Position numbers and translations under genes: made by a program. DNA of 11,692 nt from JBOGVA01 sp050692195 (GTDB lineage: Bacteria; Actinomycetota; UBA4738), in assembly GCA_050692195.1 (NCBI GenBank), contig JBOGVA010000073.1:1-11692 (forward strand). The letters are read 5' to 3'. Under the pieces are notes generated by a model. It saw only the letters and a program-made list of their open reading frames with translations. It did not search any database and was not told the DNA's origin. Shown here piece after piece: positions 6,782 to 11,692 of this stretch. The first letter of the stretch is position 1; each line of letters starts with the position of its first letter.

Positions 6782-7669
6782 CTAGCCCCCGGCCTTCTTC
6801 CGGGCCGCCCGGATCCCCGCGGCCTTCGCCCGGCCCTCCGCCACCCGTCGGTCGGTCCCCTTGCCCAGTTCCTCCTGGAGGACCCGGTCGAAGGTCTCCT
6901 GGTCCGGCTCCACCTCGTGCCGCTCGCCCTCGGCCGCTGAGCGCGGGGCAGTGGCGACTGCGCCGGCTGTGGCAGCGGGAGCGGGAGCCGGGGCCTCGGC
7001 TGCGGGTGGCGCCGCTGCCGGCGCAGAGGGAGTGGCCGGTGCGGGCGCCGGCGGGGAGGCGGGGGGGACCCTCGCGGTGAGCGGGGGTACGCCGACCTCA
7101 GCCGACGCCTCGACCTGGGCCGGCACTTCCTCAGGAGGCGGCTCGGCGCCCTCCTCCAGGTCGGGCGGCGGCAGGACCTTGTACGTCCACTCCTCCAGCC
7201 GCTCCTTCTCGTGGATCATCTCGACGATGTCGTACTCGGCGTACTCGAAGTCCGGCGCCCAGAAGAGGGCATCGAACGGGCAGACCTCGACGCAGATACC
7301 GCAGTACATGCACAGGGCATAGTCGATGGCGAAGCGGTCCAGGACCTTGACCGCCCGGGCTCGCCCCCCGGCGGCGGGCTCATGGGTCTCCTTGTGCGAC
7401 TCGATGTAGATGCACCAGTCCGGGCACTCCCGCGAGCACAGCCAGCAGACCGTGCAGTTCTCCTGCTTCAGGGCGATGACCCCGCGGCTTCGCGGGGGGA
7501 GGTCGGGCTTCTCGTCCGGGTACTCCTGGGTGATGGACCTCTGCAGCAGGTGCTTCACCGTCACCCCCAGGCCTTTGATCAGCCCCCACCCGGGGATGCC
7601 CCGCCGCTTCCTCGGCGGCGCGGATCGCGCCGCGCTCCTGCCAACCTCCTGCTCGACGTCGAGGGCCAT
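6782..7669 (-). CDS. nuoI: NADH-quinone oxidoreductase subunit I, with long Pro/Ala-rich C-terminal extension
   Basis: NuoI is the ferredoxin-like subunit holding clusters N6a and N6b, which pass electrons towards N2 in NuoB. The core fills residues 1-165. It has an amphipathic membrane-contact start (GWGLIKGLGVTVKHLL) and two 4Fe-4S motifs. The first is CTVCWLCSRECP (Cys72, 75, 78, 82) and the second is CMYCGICVEVCP (Cys120, 123, 126, 130). All eight ligands are intact. NuoI is usually 150-215 residues; this one has 295. The extra part is a flexible Pro/Ala/Glu linker (about 167-243) and a charged, probably helical end (about 253-295, containing DRRVAEGRAKAAGIRAARKK). The ATG abuts the nuoH stop, with GGTGAAG as Shine-Dalgarno inside nuoH. 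The core assignment is firm; the role of the extension is unknown. Confidence 0.95.
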   Translation of the reverse strand: MALDVEQEVGRSAARSAPPRKRRGIPGWGLIKGLGVTVKHLLQRSITQEYPDEKPDLPPRSRGVIALKQENCTVCWLCSRECPDWCIYIESHKETHEPAAGGRARAVKVLDRFAIDYALCMYCGICVEVCPFDALFWAPDFEYAEYDIVEMIHEKERLEEWTYKVLPPPDLEEGAEPPPEEVPAQVEASAEVGVPPLTARVPPASPPAPAPATPSAPAAAPPAAEAPAPAPAATAGAVATAPRSAAEGERHEVEPDQETFDRVLQEELGKGTDRRVAEGRAKAAGIRAARKKAGG

Positions 7670-8689
7670 CTACTTCACCAATACCTTGATCGCCCCGGTG
7701 ACGAGGATGTTCGCCAGGGACAGCGGGATGAGCACGATCCACGAGAAGCGCTGGAGCTGGTCCTCTCGCAGCCGGGGATAGGTCGCACGGAGCCAGATGA
7801 TGAAGAACGACAGGGCTCCGATCTTGCCGGACATGTGGAAGAACCCGGGGATGAAATCGAGGAACGGGGGCGCCTGGTACCCTCCGAGGAACAGCACGGC
7901 TGCGATCGCCGAGAAGGCCACGATCCCCGCGTACTCGGCGAGCAGGAAGAACGCGAACTTCAGCCCCCGGTACTCCGTGTAGGCGCCGTATATGATCTCG
8001 GAGTCGGCTATCGGCATGTCGAACGGCGTGCGGCTGAGCTCGGCGAGCGAGGCCACCATGAAGATCAGGAACAGCGGGAACAGCGGCACGACGTACCACA
8101 GGGACTCCTGCGCCTCGACGATACCGACCATCGAGGTGACGCCGGCCAGCATCACGACGCCCGCGGCCGCCAGCACGAGCGGCAGCTCGTAGGCGATCAG
8201 CTGGGCGGCCGCTCGCAGGGCGCCGATCAGGGAGAACTTGTTGGCGCTCGACCACCCCGCCATGAGCACCCCGATCACGGAGACGCTCGACATCGCCATC
8301 ACGAAGAAGATGCCGACGTCGAGGTCGAGGGCGAACAGCGAACCGCTGAAGGGCAGCACGACGAGGATCGCGATGTAGGGCACCATCGCCACGGCCGGGG
8401 CCAGGGTGAAGATCGTGCGGTCGGCCGCGGCCGGGACGATGTCCTCCTTCTGGATGAACTTCACGCCGTCGGCGATCAGCTGGGCCCATCCGTGGAACAC
8501 GCCGGCTTCCATCGGCCCGAGCCGGGCCTGCATGTGCGCGAGCACCTTGTGCTCCATGTAGCCGATGCCGAGCGGCACGATGAGGAAGAACGCCAGCACG
8601 GCCACCGTCTTCAGGATCAACGCCAACCAGAAGTTCGAGGTCCACTGCTCGACGATCGAGCCGCCCGACTGCGCGAGGACGTCGATCAC
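7670..8689 (-). CDS. nuoH: NADH-quinone oxidoreductase subunit H
   Basis: NuoH is the eight-helix membrane subunit that docks the peripheral arm and forms the quinone tunnel entrance with NuoB and NuoD. It has 339 residues, a standard length. Diagnostic stretches are YMEHKVLAHMQARLGP (44-59), GWSSANKFSLIGALRAAAQ (145-163), ELSRTPFDMPIADSE (217-231), TEYRGLKFAFFLLAEY (238-253) and YPRLREDQL (304-312). In the cytoplasmic acidic loop the usual PEAESE reads PIADSE. Two of the three acidic positions remain, a variant I recall from actinobacterial NuoH. The start is GTG and overlaps the nuoC stop as GTGA. The GAG-GAG-GAG codons that end nuoC serve as the Shine-Dalgarno. In a canonical operon nuoD, E, F and G would stand between nuoC and this gene; none is here. 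Confidence 0.97.
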   Translation of the reverse strand: MIDVLAQSGGSIVEQWTSNFWLALILKTVAVLAFFLIVPLGIGYMEHKVLAHMQARLGPMEAGVFHGWAQLIADGVKFIQKEDIVPAAADRTIFTLAPAVAMVPYIAILVVLPFSGSLFALDLDVGIFFVMAMSSVSVIGVLMAGWSSANKFSLIGALRAAAQLIAYELPLVLAAAGVVMLAGVTSMVGIVEAQESLWYVVPLFPLFLIFMVASLAELSRTPFDMPIADSEIIYGAYTEYRGLKFAFFLLAEYAGIVAFSAIAAVLFLGGYQAPPFLDFIPGFFHMSGKIGALSFFIIWLRATYPRLREDQLQRFSWIVLIPLSLANILVTGAIKVLVK

Positions 8690-9201
8690 TCCTCCTCGTC
8701 CTCCTCGCCCTCGACCGCACCGGGCCAGGGCTTGGCCTCCCGGGTCATCAGCGGGAAGTCCTTGCGCAGCGGGTATCCCTCGAACGGCTCGGAGAGCAGC
8801 AGCTTCACAGGCTGCGGGTGACCCTCGAACCGGATGCCGAACATCTCGGCGGTCTCGCGCTCGTGCCAGTCACACGTGGCCCACAGGTCGCTCACCGTGG
8901 GCACCACCGCGTCGTCGGCGGGCACCTGCACCTTCACCCGTAGGTTGTGGTGATGCGTGGTCGAGAACAGGTGCGTGAGCACCTCGAAGCCGCCCTCGTC
9001 TCCCCGGTCGACCCCCGTCGTGAAATCGGCGTAGTCGCAGGCGAACTCGGGCTCGTCGCGCAGGAACCGGCAGACATCGTGGTACCGCCCGCGCGACACG
9101 GTCGCGACCGTGTGACCGTGCTGTTCGACGACGTCGATGACGTCGGCGCCGAACCGCGCCCGCATCCGTGAGCCGGCCTCGTCAGGAGACAGCGGGGGCA
9201 C
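8686..9201 (-). CDS. nuoC: NADH-quinone oxidoreductase subunit C (30 kDa subunit)
   Basis: NuoC is a structural subunit of the connecting module that packs against NuoD and NuoB; it binds no cofactor. The 171-residue protein carries the family signature DWHERETAEMFGIRFEGHP (111-129) followed by FEGYPLRKDFPL (140-151). It ends right after this with an acidic tail (EGEEDEEE) and is not fused to NuoD. The GTG start overlaps nuoB by 20 nt and has a good AGGAGA Shine-Dalgarno 7 nt upstream inside nuoB. The stop overlaps the nuoH start. Keeping NuoC while lacking NuoD, its main contact, is the oddest feature of this operon. Confidence 0.95.
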   Translation of the reverse strand: MPPLSPDEAGSRMRARFGADVIDVVEQHGHTVATVSRGRYHDVCRFLRDEPEFACDYADFTTGVDRGDEGGFEVLTHLFSTTHHHNLRVKVQVPADDAVVPTVSDLWATCDWHERETAEMFGIRFEGHPQPVKLLLSEPFEGYPLRKDFPLMTREAKPWPGAVEGEEDEEE

Positions 9202-9682
9202 CGAACTTCTCCTGGATGTCCTCGTCCTTGATCTTGTTCTGCAGCTCGATGATGCCGTGCAGCAGGGCCTCGGGACGCGGAGGACAGCCGGGCACGTACA
9301 CGTCGATCGGCACGATCTGGTCGACGCCCTTGGTGACCGAGTAGCTGTCCCAGTACGGGCCGCCGCAGTTCGAGCACGAGCCGAACGAGATCACGTACTT
9401 CGGGTCGGGCATCTGCTCGTACACGCGCTTGAGCGCCGGAGCCATCTTGTCCGTCAGGGTGCCCGCCACCACGAGCAGGTCGGCCTGCCGAGGCCCGTGA
9501 GCGGTGGGGATCACGCCGAGCCGGATGAAGTCGTTCTTGGCCGTCGAGGCCGCGATGAACTCGATCGCGCAGCACGCCAGGCCGAAGTTCATCACCCACA
9601 GGGAGTAGCGCCGCCCCCAGTTGAGGATGAACTTCACGGGCTGGATCCTGGGCAGTGGGGTCCGCTCGGTGATCAAGCCCAC
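9182..9682 (-). CDS. nuoB: NADH-quinone oxidoreductase subunit B (N2 iron-sulfur subunit)
   Basis: NuoB carries cluster N2, the last iron-sulfur centre before quinone. With the GTG start at 9682 the protein has 166 residues. That start has AGGGGG 8 nt upstream and overlaps the nuoA end by 10 nt; longer frames reading back into nuoA give no family-like sequence. The tandem Cys37-Cys38 (GLACCAIEF), Cys103 (FGSCSNCGG) and Cys133 (VPGCPPRPEALLHGI) are the four N2 ligands. An additional Cys106 sits three residues after Cys103, where most homologues I remember have Ser or Thr. The TAHGPRQADLLVVAGT segment is typical. Translation is probably coupled to nuoA. The protein should still hold N2, so the complex retains at least the end of the electron path. 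Confidence 0.96.
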   Translation of the reverse strand: MGLITERTPLPRIQPVKFILNWGRRYSLWVMNFGLACCAIEFIAASTAKNDFIRLGVIPTAHGPRQADLLVVAGTLTDKMAPALKRVYEQMPDPKYVISFGSCSNCGGPYWDSYSVTKGVDQIVPIDVYVPGCPPRPEALLHGIIELQNKIKDEDIQEKFGAPAVS

Positions 9683-10038
9683 CGCAGGACCCCCTTGCGC
9701 CACGCGTACAGCAGGCCGACGGCCAGGATGCCGATGAAGACGGCCATCTCGACCACGGCGGCGTAGCCGATGTTCTCGAGCTCGCGCGCCCACGGGAAGA
9801 GGAACACGCTCTCCACGTCGAAGATCACGAACAGGAATCCGTACACGTAGTAACGGATGTTGCTCTGGGACCAGCCTTCCCCGACCGGATCGATGCCGCA
9901 CTCGTAGGTGGTGAGCTTCTCGCGATTGGGCTTGCTGGGGGCCACCAGGCGGGCGGTGGTGAACGCCACAGCGACCAAGAGGGCACCGGCGGCCAAGACC
10001 GCCAGCACCACTCCGTATGACGCGTAGTAGTCGCTCAT
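9673..10038 (-). CDS. nuoA: NADH-quinone oxidoreductase subunit A
   Basis: NuoA is a three-helix membrane subunit whose first loop lines the junction between membrane and peripheral arms near the quinone site. It has 121 residues, a normal size. The family loop is present: TTYECGIDPVGEGW with Cys47, then RYYVYGFLFVIFDVESVFLFPWA with Asp74 and Glu76. The last helix follows. The ATG is the only sensible start. No Shine-Dalgarno is visible upstream (CCCTTCACTGTC), so translation may depend on the preceding micro-ORF, which overlaps the ATG, or on a short leader from the candidate promoter about 28 nt away. It is the first gene of this nuo operon. Confidence 0.96.
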   Translation of the reverse strand: MSDYYASYGVVLAVLAAGALLVAVAFTTARLVAPSKPNREKLTTYECGIDPVGEGWSQSNIRYYVYGFLFVIFDVESVFLFPWARELENIGYAAVVEMAVFIGILAVGLLYAWRKGVLRWA

Positions 10039-10109
10039 GACAGTGAAGGGTTCGCCGGGCGCCCGTATCCTAACAGCGCGTTCCTCCCGGCCTTGCCGGC
10101 GGCCTTCAT
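10035..10109 (-). CDS. Possible 24-codon micro-ORF bridging the polyprenyl synthase gene and nuoA
   Basis: A short frame begins with ATG overlapping the stop of the polyprenyl synthase gene (ATGA). It ends with TGA overlapping the nuoA start (ATGA). A GGAGG lies 4 nt before its ATG, whereas nuoA itself has no visible Shine-Dalgarno. The product begins MKAAGKAGRNALLGYG and ends PANPSLS. It has no recognisable domain and contains one TTA leucine codon, which is rare in such GC-rich genomes. It may act as a translational coupler. The alternative is plain spacer, since a frame of this length is easily open by chance in GC-rich DNA. Confidence 0.3.
   Translation of the reverse strand: MKAAGKAGRNALLGYGRPANPSLS
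10067..10072 (-). promoter_or_regulatory. Candidate -10 box (TAGGAT) for the nuoA operon
   Basis: TAGGAT on the minus strand matches the actinobacterial -10 pattern TAGRRT. It would place a start site about 20-25 nt before the nuoA ATG. No good -35 hexamer is seen at 17 nt (CAAGGC). No terminator separates nuoA from the polyprenyl synthase gene, so read-through from upstream is equally possible. Confidence 0.25.
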
Positions 10110-11116
10110 GCGACCTCCGCGCCGCATCGGGCGGCCAGGAACTTCGCCAGCTGGATCAGCGCGTGCCGAGCGTGCCGCTCGGGCAGTCGCCCGGCCAGCT
10201 GCGTCGCCCGGCGCACCTCGTCGGTCACGGCCGCCCTCGCCGCGTCGACCGAGCCGCCGGACCGGACGATCTCGAGCGCGCGGTCGAGCAGCTCACCGTC
10301 GGGCGGGCCGTGGGACAGGATGCGGGCGAGCTCCTGCCGGTGCTCGTCGTGGGCCAGGGCGTGCAGCACCGGCAGCGTGTACACGCCCTCGCGCAGATCC
10401 TGCCCCGGCTCCTTGCCGAGCTCCATCTGCGACGACGTGATGTCCATGATGTCGTCGGAGAGCTGGTAGGCCATACCGAGGGCGGCGCCGAACCGCTCGA
10501 GCACGTCGACGTGCCCGGGATCGGCGTCGGAGAGCATGCCGCCGAGCCGGCAGGAGGTCGCGATCAGCGAGGCCGTCTTCCGACGGATGATCTCCAGGTA
10601 CGCGGTGATCTCCTGCTCGACCTCGGCCGAGCTGTCGACCTCGCGGATCTGTCCGTCGCAGAGCACCGCGATCGTGCGGGCGAGCAGACGGCAGACCTCG
10701 GTCCCGAGGTCCGTGGAGATCTCCGACGCTCGGGCGAACAGGTAGTCGCCGGTGAGGATCGCAACGGTGTTGTCCCATCGCATGTTCGCGCTGGGCGCGC
10801 CGCGCCGCGCGTCGGCCTCATCGATCACGTCGTCGTGGTAGAGCGTGGCGAGGTGCACGAGCTCGATCGAGACCGAGCCGGGCACGAGCCTGGGGTCGGC
10901 CGGGTCGCCGAAGTAGCCGGCGAGCAGGACGAGCATCGCCCGGAACCGCTTCCCGCCTGCCGCGATCAGGTACGACGACGTCTCGGCGAGCAGTCCGGCG
11001 GCCTCGACCCGCACCGACTTCTCGAGCGCCTCCTCGACCTGGTCGAGGCGGCTGCGCACCTCGGACTCGAGGGCGACGTCGGGCGCCTCGAGCCCCGGGA
11101 TCACCCGCCGGCTCAC
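10106..11116 (-). CDS. Long-chain trans-polyprenyl diphosphate synthase
   Basis: This all-alpha trans-prenyltransferase condenses isopentenyl diphosphate with an allylic primer and probably makes the menaquinone side chain. Its 336 residues fit the family. Residues 54-58 (GGKRF) bind isopentenyl diphosphate. The first aspartate-rich motif is DDVID (95-99) followed by ADARRG, and the second is DDIMD (221-225). LGKEPGQDLREGVYTLP (233-249) is also typical. Ala90 and Thr91, just before the first motif, are small; this usually goes with long products because no bulky side chain closes the pocket. The GTG start has GGAG 6 nt upstream. The gene begins 16 nt after the stop of the upstream nuoN and ends in a shared ATGA before nuoA. 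Exact chain length cannot be read from sequence. Confidence 0.93.
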   Translation of the reverse strand: MSRRVIPGLEAPDVALESEVRSRLDQVEEALEKSVRVEAAGLLAETSSYLIAAGGKRFRAMLVLLAGYFGDPADPRLVPGSVSIELVHLATLYHDDVIDEADARRGAPSANMRWDNTVAILTGDYLFARASEISTDLGTEVCRLLARTIAVLCDGQIREVDSSAEVEQEITAYLEIIRRKTASLIATSCRLGGMLSDADPGHVDVLERFGAALGMAYQLSDDIMDITSSQMELGKEPGQDLREGVYTLPVLHALAHDEHRQELARILSHGPPDGELLDRALEIVRSGGSVDAARAAVTDEVRRATQLAGRLPERHARHALIQLAKFLAARCGAEVA

Positions 11117-11132
11117 GGCGTGCTCCGATCGA

Positions 11133-11692
11133 TCACCATGTGAGCACCCCCGCTTCCTGCAGGAACGGCACGATCACACCCGGCACGATACCCAGCGCAA
11201 CGACCGCGACGGCGGGCACCGCGAGCACCAACCTCGGAAAGGGCGCCGGGTCGGCGATGTCGTCGCCTTCGGGCTCACGCATCGCCATGATCGCGACGAC
11301 GCGCAGGTAGAAGAACGCGCCGGCCACGGCCGCGAGGACCCCGATCATGGCGAGGGGCCAGTACCCCGCCCTGGTCGCCGCGCCGAGGACGAACGCCTTC
11401 GCGATCAGCCCCGCGGTCGGCGGGATGCCCGCGAGCGAGAGGAGGAAGACCGTGAGCAGCGCCGCGAGCACGGGCTGACGCCGACCGAGCCCGCGGAAGC
11501 GTTCGAAGCCGGTCTGCTCGGCGATGCCCCCGGAGATCAACATCACGACGCCGAACGCCCCGATCACGGAGAGGCTGTAGGTGATCAGGTAGAACAGGGC
11601 GGCGGCGATCCCCTCCCGCCCCGGCAGGACGAACGCCGACAGGATGAAGCCCGCATGCGCCACGCTCGAGTACGCCAGCATGCGTTTCACGT
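11133..11692 (-). CDS. nuoN: Second NuoN-type subunit, C-terminal 185 residues (N-terminus beyond window)
   Basis: The frame is open through the right edge, so only the C-terminal part is visible. It begins at the motif VKRMLAYSSVAHAGF, which corresponds to about residue 308 of a full NuoN, and continues through FLLSLAGIPPTAGLIAKAF with the segment-12 lysine. It ends normally with the last membrane helix. This copy keeps the lysine of KRMLAYSS that the other NuoN has lost, and it looks closer to the standard actinobacterial NuoN I remember. The natural reading is that it ends another nuo operon, possibly a complete one, lying to the right. The polyprenyl synthase gene follows after 16 nt, so the two are probably co-transcribed. 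Confidence 0.93.
   Translation of the reverse strand, partial: VKRMLAYSSVAHAGFILSAFVLPGREGIAAALFYLITYSLSVIGAFGVVMLISGGIAEQTGFERFRGLGRRQPVLAALLTVFLLSLAGIPPTAGLIAKAFVLGAATRAGYWPLAMIGVLAAVAGAFFYLRVVAIMAMREPEGDDIADPAPFPRLVLAVPAVAVVALGIVPGVIVPFLQEAGVLTW

Noticed and set aside
7979..8030. PIADSE in place of PEAESE in the acidic loop of NuoH as a sign of lost coupling.
   Set aside because: I recall a very similar MPVADSE form in mycobacterial NuoH, so this is probably a lineage variant and not degeneration.
8686..8712. Poly-Glu end of NuoC as a specific acidic binding tail.
   Set aside because: The GAG repeats overlap the nuoH start and supply its Shine-Dalgarno, so the sequence can be explained by translation signals alone.
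7211..8821. Long plus-strand frame opposite nuoH and nuoI.
   Set aside because: It is an antisense shadow of two certain genes, with no plausible ribosome binding site and a repetitive charged composition.
10083..10104. GC-rich inverted repeat (CCGGC-AAG-GCCGG) between the polyprenyl synthase gene and nuoA as a terminator.
   Set aside because: The stem is only 5 bp and no T-tract follows, so it does not look like an intrinsic terminator.
7670..11692. Higher density of CpG and TCGA on the right third of the window, suggesting a chimeric contig or transfer boundary.
   Set aside because: The change follows the shift from hydrophobic subunits (J-N) to soluble, Asp/Glu-rich proteins (I, C, B, polyprenyl synthase). 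The right-edge NuoN is again low in TCGA, so amino acid content explains it.

Overview
The window is a high-GC stretch (roughly two thirds G+C by eye) in which every gene I can support lies on the minus strand. Transcription therefore runs from the right end to the left. The organism is most likely an actinomycete-type bacterium (Actinomycetota). The reasons are the GC content, frequent GTG starts, the overlapping gene order, a long-chain polyprenyl diphosphate synthase beside a complex I locus, and htpX directly after nuoN. From memory, Streptomyces has a similar arrangement, with one full nuo operon and a second shorter one followed by htpX. I could not check this by search.

Layout in transcription order, right to left. 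The right edge cuts the C-terminal 185 codons of one NuoN. It is followed by a trans-polyprenyl diphosphate synthase, then a spacer of about 70 bp that holds a possible 24-codon micro-ORF and a candidate promoter. Next comes a tightly packed, largely overlapping operon: nuoA, nuoB, nuoC, nuoH, nuoI, nuoJ, nuoK, nuoL, nuoM and a second nuoN. nuoD, nuoE, nuoF and nuoG are absent, and the nuoC stop overlaps the nuoH start, so there is no room for them. After nuoN comes a short regulatory segment of about 200 bp with a good -10 box, a predicted yybP-ykoY (manganese) riboswitch and an overlapping intrinsic terminator. It leads into htpX, a membrane zinc metalloprotease cut by the left edge.

Function. 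The operon encodes the seven membrane subunits of complex I (A, H, J, K, L, M, N), the N2-cluster protein NuoB, the two-cluster ferredoxin-like NuoI and the connecting subunit NuoC. It does not encode the NADH-oxidising module (E, F, G) or the quinone-site subunit D. It must borrow these, use another electron donor, or be a partial complex with a modified role. The polyprenyl synthase probably makes the side chain of the menaquinone that the complex reduces. HtpX is a plausible quality-control protease for membrane proteins. Its leader appears to make expression depend on manganese.

The most interesting points are the manganese-type riboswitch in front of htpX, the reduced nuo gene set next to a second nuo locus, an unusual Pro/Ala-rich C-terminal extension on NuoI, a probable CTG start for nuoJ, and the micro-ORF that bridges the polyprenyl synthase gene and nuoA. 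I see no tRNA, rRNA, CRISPR array, insertion sequence or phage gene. No gene-free stretch exceeds about 200 bp.
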